NCBI RefSeq assembly: GCF_022747945.1
Contig: NZ_JALDST010000001.1
Span: forward strand, 6,448,001 to 6,512,000
Origin: Micromonospora sp. R77
GTDB lineage: Bacteria; Actinomycetota; Actinomycetes; Mycobacteriales; Micromonosporaceae
Length of the DNA: 64,000 nucleotides
Direction of reading: 5' to 3'
The translations under genes were made by a program, and so were the position numbers. The notes below the pieces were generated by a model. It ran no database searches. It had not been told where the DNA came from and saw only the letters and a program-made list of their open reading frames with translations. Below, piece by piece: positions 9,126 through 16,575 of this stretch. Position 1 is the first letter of the stretch. Each line of letters begins with the position of its first letter.

Positions 9126-9751
9126 CCGCCCGCGTCGACCACGCCGTCACCTCCGGCACGTTCTCCCTCGACGGCCAGACCTTCGACGTGGACAACAACG
9201 TCTGGGTGGTCGGCGACGACGTCGAGTGCGTCGTGGTCGACGCGCCGCACGACGTGGACGCCATCCTGCGGGCCGTCGGCGACCGGAGGGTACGCGCCGT
9301 CCTGGCCACCCATGCCCACGACGACCACGTACGGGTGGCGCCGGCGCTGGGCCGGGCCACCGGTGCGCCCGTGCTGCTGCACCCCGCCGACCGGGTGCTC
9401 TGGGACCTGGTCCACCCGGACACCCCGCCGGACGGCGACCTGACCGACGGCGAGTCGGTCGAGGTGGCCGGCACCGCCCTGCGGGTGCTGCACACCCCCG
9501 GGCACAGCCCCGGCGCGTGCAGCTTCCACGCCCCGACGCTCGGTGTCGTCTTCACCGGCGACACCCTCTTCGCCGGCGGTCCGGGGGCCACCGGGCGTTC
9601 CTACAGCGACTTCGGCACCATCGTGGCGTCGATCCGTTCCCGGCTGCTCACCCTGCCACCGGAGACCGTGGTGCACACCGGCCACGGCGACAGCACCACC
9701 ATCGGCGCCGAGGCGCCGCACCTTCAGGAGTGGCTGACCCGGGGTCACTGA
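9122..9751 (+). CDS. MBL-fold metallohydrolase coupled to mscR
   Basis: 209 residues. The metal site is clear: THAHDDH (HxHxDH), [19 protein letters not shown] and [12 protein letters not shown], the glyoxalase-II-like branch. Start GTG overlaps the mscR stop (GTGA). Family knowledge and the fixed pairing suggest it hydrolyses a mycothiol thioester, perhaps S-formylmycothiol, completing formaldehyde oxidation; that substrate is inference. No signal peptide, so cytoplasmic. Confidence 0.9.
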   Translation: MTARVDHAVTSGTFSLDGQTFDVDNNVWVVGDDVECVVVDAPHDVDAILRAVGDRRVRAVLATHAHDDHVRVAPALGRATGAPVLLHPADRVLWDLVHPDTPPDGDLTDGESVEVAGTALRVLHTPGHSPGACSFHAPTLGVVFTGDTLFAGGPGATGRSYSDFGTIVASIRSRLLTLPPETVVHTGHGDSTTIGAEAPHLQEWLTRGH

Positions 9752-10103
9752 CCCGTACGCCGCCGTCGACGCCCTGCCGCTGGCCGGTGGGGCGTATCGG
9801 CGTGCGCGGGAGTAGGGAACCTGGACCGCCCCGGTCGTCGGTGTCGCCCCGCTGGGCCGTTTCGACGGTTAGCGGCCCGTTCCGGCTCCTCGGAGCTCGG
9901 CGACCCCGGCTGACCGGAGCACCCGCCCGGGGTCTGTGAGCTGGGCCGCACGCCGCCGCTGCCCCTGCGCATATCCGGAATGACCGACACGGGCAGCTGG
10001 TTGTGTCCCCCGTACCGCCGGTACGCAAACCCGCGCCGGCACCGCAGTTCCCCCAGGGGCGCTCACCCCGGAGCGCGTCGTAACGATCGAAAGGGCAACC
10101 ATC
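9752..10103. other. Intergenic region upstream of the first secreted paralog
   Basis: About 350 bp without a convincing gene. It contains a GGTTAGCGG motif near 9868-9876 resembling one found upstream of the second paralog (10939-10946), and the ribosome site AAAGGG just before GTG 10104. No recognised riboswitch is seen. Confidence 0.4.
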
Positions 10104-10790
10104 GTGAAGGATCACTTCACTCGATGGCTCCCCGCCATCGCGAAGACCCCGCACCGCAGGACCGCGCTGAGCATCGCCGGCGTGGCCGCCCTCGGCGGCC
10201 TGGCCTTCGGCCCGACCGCGCTGGCCGCACCCGTCACCAGTGGCCCCCACGCCGGTGCCGTGGCCGCGATCGACCTGGCCACCGGCCGCAAGACGGTGGA
10301 GTCCGGGCTGACCACCGGCAGCGACAAGGTCCCCGACAAGGCGCACAAGCCCAGCCGGGACAAGCTGATCCCGCACGGCGTCGAGGGCGCCCAGTCGCGC
10401 ATCCCGCTGGACGACGCGCAGCTCGCCAACGCCAAGGCCATCGTCAAGGCGGCCAAGGAGAGCGGCGTGGGGGAGCGGGGCGCCGTGATCGGCGTCGCCA
10501 CCTCGCTGCAGGAGTCGAAGCTCTACAACCTCGGCCACCTCGGCGCGTACAACGACCACGATTCGCAGGGCCTGTTCCAGCAGCGCCCGTCGTCCGGTTG
10601 GGGCACGCCCGACCAGGTCACCGACCCGGACTATTCCGCCAAGGCGTTCTACGGCGCGCTGAAGAACGTCGGCGGCTGGCAGAACCTGCCACTGACCACG
10701 GCCGCGCAGACCGTCCAGGTGTCGGCCTTCCCGTACGCGTACGCGCAGTGGGAGGAGCAGGCGGCGGACATCGTCCAGCAGCTCTGGTGA
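10104..10790 (+). CDS. Small secreted transglycosylase-like protein, paralog 1
   Basis: 228 residues. Basic N-terminus, hydrophobic core IAGVAALGGLAFGPTALAA and an AxA-type cleavage site make a Sec signal peptide. The mature part has a 100-residue domain: ANAKAIVKAAKESGVGERGA, VIGVATSLQESKLYNLGH, NDHDSQGLFQQRPSSGWGTP, ending AQWEEQAADIVQQLW. The TSLQES glutamate and GLFQQRPS segment resemble a lysozyme/SLT-like fold seen at the N-termini of actinobacterial cell-wall hydrolases; a peptidoglycan-cleaving role is inferred. It is the most divergent of three paralogs in this window and has a strong terminator 12 bp downstream. Confidence 0.85.
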   Translation: MKDHFTRWLPAIAKTPHRRTALSIAGVAALGGLAFGPTALAAPVTSGPHAGAVAAIDLATGRKTVESGLTTGSDKVPDKAHKPSRDKLIPHGVEGAQSRIPLDDAQLANAKAIVKAAKESGVGERGAVIGVATSLQESKLYNLGHLGAYNDHDSQGLFQQRPSSGWGTPDQVTDPDYSAKAFYGALKNVGGWQNLPLTTAAQTVQVSAFPYAYAQWEEQAADIVQQLW

Positions 10791-10802
10791 TCCGTAGATG
10801 AA

Positions 10803-10839
10803 AACCGGCCGGTTCCCGTTCGTCGGGAACCGGCCGGTT
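10803..10839 (+). terminator. Hairpin terminator after secreted paralog 1
   Basis: A perfect 16-bp inverted repeat (AACCGGCCGGTTCCCG and its complement, 10803-10818 and 10824-10839) with a 5-nt loop, 12 bp after the stop codon. There is no long T run, as is usual in actinomycetes. Confidence 0.85.
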
Positions 10840-10897
10840 CCGTCTGCGCCGCTTTCTCCGTCGGCGATCGTCTCGATCGTCAGAGCACCGATAGGCC

Positions 10898-10949
10898 GAG
10901 CCGGTTAGCACCGATACCCGATCCGCTAACCCACCGGTGTTAGCGGCTC
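10898..10949. promoter_or_regulatory. Nested, mutually exclusive inverted repeats
   Basis: GGTTAGC (10903-10909) pairs with GCTAACC (10925-10931). CCGCTAAC (10923-10930) pairs equally well with GTTAGCGG (10939-10946). GAGCCG (10898-10903) pairs with CGGCTC (10944-10949). Two hairpins compete for one segment, which is the layout of an RNA switch or of overlapping operators. It lies between paralogs 1 and 2, about 390 bp before the second start. Confidence 0.45.
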
Positions 10950-11335
10950 CACATCCGGCCAATGGGTCCGATCACCGCCCATCATCCGGCGGCCGGCAGC
11001 CGGTGGCCCGGCCACGCGGTGCAGGGGCCGCCGGGTGAGCCGAATGTCCCGTTCCGGTGTGACCGGGGGCATCCTCAGGCCGGAATCGTGGCGGGGGCCG
11101 GGTCGTTACAGTCACCGTACGACCGAGTAGCACCGCCGAACACCGGCCTGGTGGACGGGCCGGGCCCGGAATGCGGGTGGCCGGCCGGTCGTTACACCTG
11201 GTCCCGGCACCGCGAAGAGGCCCCCGCCCCGCGAGCCAGCCGGTCGATGACTTTCCCCCTTGTACGTGTTGGGCGCCTGACGGTGCTTGCGTTCCCCCGC
11301 CCCCATGGGGAGCGCCGACCCCCGAGGAGCTTTCG

Positions 11336-11926
11336 ATGAACACGATGCTGCGTAAGAGTGTGCTGGGTATTGCTGGTCTGGCTTTCACCGGTGGTGTGTT
11401 CGCCGGTCCGATCGCCGCTCACGCCGACACCACCCCCGTCACCACCGGTAAGCCGGTCGCGGCGGTGCAGGCCGACAAGCCGGACACGAGCAAGCTGATC
11501 CCGCACGGTGTGCAGGGCAACCAGTCGCACATCGACCTGAACGACGATCAGGTGTCGAACGCGAAGGCGATCATCGCCGCCACGAAGAAGGCCGGCCTGC
11601 CGGAGCGGGCCGCGGTCATCTCGATCGCGACCAGCCTGCAGGAGTCGAAGCTGGAGAACCTGGGCCACCTGGGCGACAAGAACGATCACGACTCGCTGGG
11701 TCTGTTCCAGCAGCGCCCGTCCAGTGGTTGGGGCACCCCGGAGCAGATCACCGACCCGGAGCACTCGACCCTGGCGTTCCTGAAGGGGTTGAAGCAGGTC
11801 GACGGCTGGCAGGACATGCCGCTGACCGACGCCGCCCAGACCGTGCAGGTGTCGGCCTACCCCGACGCGTACGCGCAGTGGGAGCAGCAGGCCGCCGACC
11901 TGGTCGCCCAGCACTGGACCAGCTGA
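11336..11926 (+). CDS. Small secreted transglycosylase-like protein, paralog 2
   Basis: 196 residues; signal peptide LRKSVLGIAGLAFTGGVFAG with cleavage around AHA-D. The mature protein has a short Thr/Lys linker, LIPHGVQGNQSHIDLNDDQ, then the same lysozyme-like domain as paralog 1 (ISIATSLQESKLENLGH, NDHDSLGLFQQRPSSGWGTP, AQWEQQAADLVAQHW). ATG has GAGGAG at 11324-11329. It is almost identical to paralog 3; they differ in a few residues (for example GNQSHID versus GAQSHVD). Probably exported and acting on peptidoglycan; the enzymatic role is inferred from the fold-like motifs only. Confidence 0.87.
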   Translation: MNTMLRKSVLGIAGLAFTGGVFAGPIAAHADTTPVTTGKPVAAVQADKPDTSKLIPHGVQGNQSHIDLNDDQVSNAKAIIAATKKAGLPERAAVISIATSLQESKLENLGHLGDKNDHDSLGLFQQRPSSGWGTPEQITDPEHSTLAFLKGLKQVDGWQDMPLTDAAQTVQVSAYPDAYAQWEQQAADLVAQHWTS

Positions 11927-11938
11927 CCATGAACGAAA

Positions 11939-11976
11939 CGCTGGCCGGCACCCCGAACCCGGGGTACCGGCCAGCG
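11939..11976 (+). terminator. Terminator after secreted paralog 2
   Basis: 17-bp arms (CGCTGGCCGGCACCCCG at 11939-11955, right arm 11960-11976) with an AACC loop and one C/A mismatch. The same element after paralog 3 pairs perfectly. Confidence 0.85.
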
Positions 11977-12153
11977 GCGTATGCACCTGCGGAGCGGACG
12001 ACAACAGTCCGAAGTCCAGTGAGATGCGGTGGTGAGTGAAGCCGGGCGGCAGCCGACGTACCCCGACGGGTGTGTGGTCCTGGTGACGACGTGGCCTGGC
12101 ACGCCCGGGCGGACCGGGCCCCAGCCCGAAACCGCAACCAACGGCCAGGAAAA

Positions 12154-13590
12154 TCAACGCCGACCCATGACGATGTCGACCAGAGCCGCCACCAGGGCCA
12201 GCGCGATCACCCCCGCAGCCAACAGCAGCGAGTACCGGAACGCCGCCGACCAGTCGCCCCCGCTGCTGGCCAGCGTCGAGAAGAACAGCGCACCGACCGC
12301 CGCGATCCCGGCCGCGGAGCCGATCCGCTGGCCGGTCTGCAGCATGCCGGCGCCGCTGCCGGCCTGCGGCACCGGCACCTCCGACAGGGTCAGCGTCTGG
12401 TTGGGTGCGATGACGAGTCCGCTGCCCAGCCCGGCCACCAGCAGCGGCCCGGCGGTCAGCAGCGGCACCGAGCCGGAGGGCGAGCCCCGCAGCACCCACA
12501 CCGTGGCGACCAGCCCGACCAGCACGGCGAGCAGGCCGATGGCGACCAGTGGTCGGCCGTACCGGGTGACGACCCGGCCGCCGAGCGCGGAGGCCGCCGC
12601 CGAGCCGAGCGCGAACGGGGTGATGGCCAGGCCGGCGACCAGCGCGCTGTAGCCCAACCCGATCTGCAGGTAGAGGGTGAAGATGAAGAAGATGGCGGTG
12701 AAGCCGCCGAAGTAGACCAGCCCGATCAGCGATCCGAGGGTGTACGACCGGAGCCGGAACAGCCGCAGGTCGAACAGCGGTGCCTCGTGCCGTCCGTACC
12801 ACCGTTCCCAGAACCCGAACCCGGCCAGGAACGCCAGTCCGGCAGGGATGAGGGCCCACTTCCACGGGCTGTGCCACTGCTCCCGTTGCACCAACGGCAG
12901 CAGCACCAGGGTCACCCCGATCCCGAGGAGCAGCACGCCCACCGGGTCGAGCCGGTGCCGGCCCGGCCCACCCGTGGGGCGGGCCGGCATCAGCCGCCAG
13001 CCGAGCAGCACCGCGACGACGCCGACCGGGATGTTCACGAAGAACACCCACCGCCAGCCTTCCTGCTCGCCGCCGAGTTGGATGAGCAGACCGCCGAGCA
13101 GCGGCCCCACCGCGGTGGAGATGCCGATGGTGGCGCCGAGCAGCCCGAACGCCCGGCCCCGTTCCGCGCCCCGGAAGAGCTGCTGGATCATCCCGCTCAC
13201 CTGAGGGTTGACGATCCCGGCGGCGGCCCCCTGCACGAGCCGCGCGGTGATCAACCACTCTGGTGAGCGGGCCAGTCCGGCCAGCGCGCTGGTCACGGTG
13301 AACGCGGCGACCCCCAGGACGAAGGCGTTGCGCCGGCCACGTGCGTCGCCGAAGCGGCCGGCGGGCACCAGCACCAGGCCGAAGGTGAGCGCATAGCCGG
13401 AGAGCACCCACTGCAGGTCGCTCGGCGTGGCGCCGAGCGCCCGGTCCATCGACGGGACGGCCACGTTGACGATGCTCACGTCGAGCAGGGTCATGAAGGC
13501 CGCGACGAGGCCGACGCCGAGCGCCTGCCAGCGGCGCCGGTCGTCGTATCCGCCGGTGCCGGCGGTTGCCGGCGACCGGTCCGCGCTCAT
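12154..13590 (-). CDS. DHA2-type (EmrB/QacA) MFS drug transporter
   Basis: 478 residues with about 14 membrane segments. LLDVSIVNVAVPSMDRAL is the DHA2 motif in TM1, followed by LQWVLSGYALTFGLVLVPAGRFGDARGRRN (motif A). The 14-TM DHA2 family exports drugs or metabolites by proton antiport. The chosen ATG (13590) has a GGGGGG ribosome site; an in-frame GTG 30 nt upstream is less likely. No regulator sits beside it; a 78-residue winged-helix gene on the same strand lies upstream. Confidence 0.92.
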   Translation of the reverse strand: MSADRSPATAGTGGYDDRRRWQALGVGLVAAFMTLLDVSIVNVAVPSMDRALGATPSDLQWVLSGYALTFGLVLVPAGRFGDARGRRNAFVLGVAAFTVTSALAGLARSPEWLITARLVQGAAAGIVNPQVSGMIQQLFRGAERGRAFGLLGATIGISTAVGPLLGGLLIQLGGEQEGWRWVFFVNIPVGVVAVLLGWRLMPARPTGGPGRHRLDPVGVLLLGIGVTLVLLPLVQREQWHSPWKWALIPAGLAFLAGFGFWERWYGRHEAPLFDLRLFRLRSYTLGSLIGLVYFGGFTAIFFIFTLYLQIGLGYSALVAGLAITPFALGSAAASALGGRVVTRYGRPLVAIGLLAVLVGLVATVWVLRGSPSGSVPLLTAGPLLVAGLGSGLVIAPNQTLTLSEVPVPQAGSGAGMLQTGQRIGSAAGIAAVGALFFSTLASSGGDWSAAFRYSLLLAAGVIALALVAALVDIVMGRR

Positions 13591-13662
13591 GGTGCCCCCC
13601 GAAGACCGTCGATCACGCATCCCGGATCGCTACCCGTGCCATCGTGGGGCAAACGGCGGCGG

Positions 13663-13899
13663 TCAGGCCATCTGGCGCGCGCACCACCGGGGACCGAAGT
13701 CCAGCCCGGCCATCGGGGAGTCCTCCCGGTGCAGCAGGTTCTTCTCGGTGAGCAGGTGCAGCGGCGCGCGCAGCTCCTCCTCGGTCAGGCCGGTCTCCTC
13801 GGCGATCAGGTCCGGATAGGGCACGTGTCCGCGGGCCTCCAGCGCGGACACCGCCTGGTAGACCCGCTCCTCGACCTCGGACAGCGGTACCTGCTGCAT
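13663..13899 (-). CDS. Small winged-helix-like DNA-binding protein
   Basis: 78 residues from an ATG with a very strong GGAGGGACG ribosome site. VEERVYQAVSALEARGHVPYPDLIAEETGLTEEELRAPLHLLTEKNLLHRED reads as one winged helix (helix-turn-helix, then a wing), followed by a short tail FGPRWCARQMA. It resembles stand-alone regulator domains or MarR/GntR-like HTH fragments but has no effector domain. It is divergent from the flavin reductase gene at 14036, which it could control. Confidence 0.72.
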   Translation of the reverse strand: MQQVPLSEVEERVYQAVSALEARGHVPYPDLIAEETGLTEEELRAPLHLLTEKNLLHREDSPMAGLDFGPRWCARQMA

Positions 13900-14023
13900 G
13901 ACGTCCCTCCTCGCCGTGAGCGCCCGACCACGGGCGGTCTGCGCCCGGCGGTTACCCCGCGCGGCTCGGATGATGCCCACCCGATCGGGGGGTCGTGGCA
14001 GGGCGTCCACCCAGGTCGTGTCC

Positions 14024-14029
14024 TACGCT
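14024..14029 (+). promoter_or_regulatory. -10 box of a leaderless promoter
   Basis: TACGCT ends 6 nt before the GTG of the flavin reductase, the spacing expected if transcription starts at the start codon. No ribosome site is visible. Confidence 0.6.
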
Positions 14030-14035
14030 GCAGCA

Positions 14036-15178
14036 GTGATCGTCTGGGACCTCGCTGTCGTCGGTGGTGGCCCCGCCGGCCTCTCCGCCGCCCACGTCGC
14101 GGCTCGCGCCGGCCTGCGCACGCTGGTCGTCGAGCGCGCCACCCATCCCCGCTACAAGACCTGCGGGGGCGGCTTGATCGGCACCTCCCTGGCCGAGGTC
14201 GCCGAGCGGATCGAGGTGCCGGTGCACGACCGGGTCGACCGGGTGACGTTCACCCGCGACGGGCGGCGCGGCTTCACCCGCCGGCACTCCGCCGGCCCGC
14301 TGGTGGCGATGGTGCGCCGGGAGGAGTTCGACGACCGGCTGCGCGCCGCCGCGGTCGCCGCCGGGGCCGAGGTCCGCGAGGGCGTCGCGGTGCGCGCCGT
14401 GGACCAGGACGACGACGGGGTACGCCTGCGGCTGGCCGACGGCGACACGGTGCGCGCCCGTACCGTCGTCGGCGCCGACGGCTCCTCCGGGATCACCGCC
14501 CGGCACGTCGGTGTCGCCTACCGGCAGGTCGACCTGGGGCTGGAACTGGAGCTGCCGGTCCCGCCGGCCGAGCAGGAGCGGTGGCGCGGGCGGCTGCTGC
14601 TGGACTGGGGCCCGGTTCCCGGCTCGTACGCCTGGGTCTTCCCCAAGGGTGACCGGCTGACCGTCGGCGTCATCTCCGCCCGGGGTGAGGGCGCGCGGAC
14701 CCGGGCGTACCTGCGTGACTTCGTGGCCCGGCTGGGCCTGGCGGGGGTGCCGCCGGAGCACGACTCCGGTCACCTGACCCGGTGCCGGGCGGACGACTCG
14801 CCGCTGCGCCGCGGTCGGGTGCTGGTCGTCGGGGACGCGGCCGGGCTGCTGGAGCCGTGGAGCCGGGAGGGGATCAGCTACGCGTTGCGGTCCGGCGCCC
14901 TCGCCGGGGCGGCGGTCGCGGCCGACGACCTGGCCGGGTACGAGCGGGAGGTGCACGGCCGGTTGGTGCCGTCGATGCGGGCCGGGCACCGGCTGCTGGA
15001 GGTCTTCGAGCGCCGCCCGGACGTGTTCCACGCGTTGTTGGCGACCCCGGCGGGCTGGCGGATGTTCGTCCGGTTCTGCCGGGGTGAGGCGAGCTTCGAG
15101 GCGACCCTGGCCCGCCGGCCGGTGCGGGCGGCCCTGGCCCTGCTGGACCGGCTGCCCGCGGCCCGCACGGCGACCTGA
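14036..15178 (+). CDS. Geranylgeranyl-reductase-family FAD-dependent oxidoreductase
   Basis: 380 residues. The N-terminal FAD dinucleotide fold reads DLAVVGGGPAGLSAAHVAARAG with TLVVERA; a family-typical YKTCGGGL follows at about residue 41; GDAAGLLEPWSREGISYALRSG is the second FAD contact. The family reduces isoprenoid double bonds (menaquinone or membrane-lipid prenyl chains) or hydroxylates aromatics. GTG 14036 has a leaderless -10 box and is where similarity starts. It converges with the alcohol dehydrogenase 15 bp downstream. The substrate is not assignable. Confidence 0.88.
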   Translation: MIVWDLAVVGGGPAGLSAAHVAARAGLRTLVVERATHPRYKTCGGGLIGTSLAEVAERIEVPVHDRVDRVTFTRDGRRGFTRRHSAGPLVAMVRREEFDDRLRAAAVAAGAEVREGVAVRAVDQDDDGVRLRLADGDTVRARTVVGADGSSGITARHVGVAYRQVDLGLELELPVPPAEQERWRGRLLLDWGPVPGSYAWVFPKGDRLTVGVISARGEGARTRAYLRDFVARLGLAGVPPEHDSGHLTRCRADDSPLRRGRVLVVGDAAGLLEPWSREGISYALRSGALAGAAVAADDLAGYEREVHGRLVPSMRAGHRLLEVFERRPDVFHALLATPAGWRMFVRFCRGEASFEATLARRPVRAALALLDRLPAARTAT

Positions 15179-15193
15179 CCCGGTCGCGGACGG

Positions 15194-16228
15194 TCAGGGC
15201 ACGATGACGGCGCGGCCATGGATCTCGCCCCGGCGCAGCAGGTCGTACGCCTCCGGCGCGCGGTCGAGGGGGAAGGTCTGCACGTCGGCCCGCAGGACGC
15301 CCTGCCGGGCCAGCGCGATCACCTCGGCGAGTTCCGCCCGGGTGCCCCAGAACGGGACCTGCACGCTCGTCTCCAACGGCAGCGTGGGCGGCTCGTCGGC
15401 GACCGGCCGGACGGGCAGGGTGCCGCCGGCCAGGCCGACCAGCAGGAGCTGGCCGCCGGTGGCGACGACCTGGCGGGCGGTGGTGAGGGTCGGGTCGGCC
15501 CCGACGAAGTCCAGCACGACGTCCGCGCCGTCCGGGGCCGGGCCGACGATCTTCCGGATGGCGTCCACGGCGTCCGGTCCGGCGCGTACGACGTCGTGCG
15601 CGCCGACCCGGGTGGCCAGGTCCAGCGCCGCCAGGTTGGTGTCCACCGCGACGATCCGCACCGCGGTGGTGGCCACCAGGATCTGCACCGCCATGTGGCC
15701 CAGTCCGCCGATGCCGATCACCACGCAGGTGGTGCCGGGCCGCAGCTTCGGCCGGGCCAGCTCGATCGCGTGGTACGGGGTCAGCCCCGCGTCGGTCAGC
15801 GGCGCTACCTGGGTCAGGTCCATGTCGCCGGCGGGCAGCAGCCGGGAGGCGGGGACCACCACGTGCTCGGCCAGCCCGCCGTCGCGGCTGAGCCCGATGC
15901 CCCCGACCGGGACGGTCCGGCACTGGTTCTCCAGGCCGTGCAGGCAGGCCCGGCAGTGGCCACAGCCGATGATCCCGTACACCGCGACCCGGTCCCCGGC
16001 CGACCAGCCGGTCACCCCGGCGCCGACGGTGTCGACGGTGCCGGCGATCTCGTGGCCGAGGGTGAGCGGGGTCGGGAACGCCCCTGCCGGCGCGTCGAGG
16101 ATGTGCAGGTCGGAGTGGCAGGCGCCGACCGCGCCGACGCGCAGCAGCACGTCGCCCGGCCCGGCCTCGGGGACCGGCACATCGACCTGTTCGAGCGTCC
16201 CGGGGGCTGTCATCCGTACCGCGCGCAT
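15194..16228 (-). CDS. Zinc-dependent NAD(P) alcohol dehydrogenase
   Basis: 344 residues. GACHSDLHI and GHEIAG give catalytic zinc ligands; CGHCRACLHGLENQC gives the four structural-zinc cysteines; VVIGIGGLGHMAVQIL binds the dinucleotide, and AVDTN follows beta-2, favouring NAD. Typical of the AdhT/AdhP medium-chain group that oxidises primary alcohols. The ATG has GGAGG about 8 nt upstream. It sits alone on its strand, convergent with the flavin reductase. Confidence 0.92.
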   Translation of the reverse strand: MRAVRMTAPGTLEQVDVPVPEAGPGDVLLRVGAVGACHSDLHILDAPAGAFPTPLTLGHEIAGTVDTVGAGVTGWSAGDRVAVYGIIGCGHCRACLHGLENQCRTVPVGGIGLSRDGGLAEHVVVPASRLLPAGDMDLTQVAPLTDAGLTPYHAIELARPKLRPGTTCVVIGIGGLGHMAVQILVATTAVRIVAVDTNLAALDLATRVGAHDVVRAGPDAVDAIRKIVGPAPDGADVVLDFVGADPTLTTARQVVATGGQLLLVGLAGGTLPVRPVADEPPTLPLETSVQVPFWGTRAELAEVIALARQGVLRADVQTFPLDRAPEAYDLLRRGEIHGRAVIVP

Positions 16229-16323
16229 CGTCGTCCTCCACCTCGTCACCGGCGAACCGTGGCGGCTTACCCGCACCCGGCTGGTTGATGCCCGAGGTGG
16301 TGGGGTGGGCGCACAATGCCGAC

Positions 16324-16509
16324 ATGAGCGAACCGACCGACTCGTTCACCGACGAGGAGTACGCGTTCCTGCGGCACGTCCGCTTCGGCGAACTGCCGCC
16401 GGCGGTCCGCCCCGAGGACCGGACGGAGCTGACGGAGACCGAGCCGCGCCGGGACCGGCCGGAGCCGACCGTCGGGCAGTACGAGCGGGACCTGCTGGCG
16501 GGCGGCTGA
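16324..16509 (+). CDS. Small acidic hypothetical protein (61 aa)
   Basis: MSEPTDSFTDEEYAFLRHVR begins a 61-residue polar protein rich in Glu, Arg and Pro, with no membrane segment and no family I recognise. A CACAAT box ends 6 nt before the ATG, which fits a leaderless start; an earlier in-frame ATG (16285) has no support. It is followed 18 bp later by a strong bidirectional terminator. Codon third positions are GC-rich as in real genes here. Confidence 0.6.
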   Translation: MSEPTDSFTDEEYAFLRHVRFGELPPAVRPEDRTELTETEPRRDRPEPTVGQYERDLLAGG

Positions 16510-16527
16510 GCTGCCGCCGAGACGGCC

Positions 16528-16560
16528 GACGGGCCCCGGGTGCCACACCCGGGGCCCGTC
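16528..16560. terminator. Bidirectional hairpin terminator
   Basis: Perfect 15-bp stem (GACGGGCCCCGGGTG at 16528-16542, complement at 16546-16560) with a 3-nt loop, between two convergent genes. Confidence 0.88.
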
Positions 16561-16575
16561 GTCAGGTGGTACGGA

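Larger units (their letters stand above)
11041..11980 (+). repeat. 0.94-kb direct repeat, copy A (leader, gene, terminator)
   Basis: Near-identical to 19829-20769: about 290 bp of leader, the whole secreted-protein gene and its terminator. Similarity begins around GTGACCGGGGGCAT and stops just after the terminator (CAGCGGCGTA). The leader is as conserved as the gene and contains GGTCGTTACA twice, and GTCGT...ACGAC around the first. Confidence 0.9.

Noticed and set aside
10840..11335. c-di-AMP (ydaO) riboswitch ahead of the wall-hydrolase-like gene
   Set aside because: Only a faint resemblance to the ACCCG...GCTAACC element; the other conserved blocks are missing.
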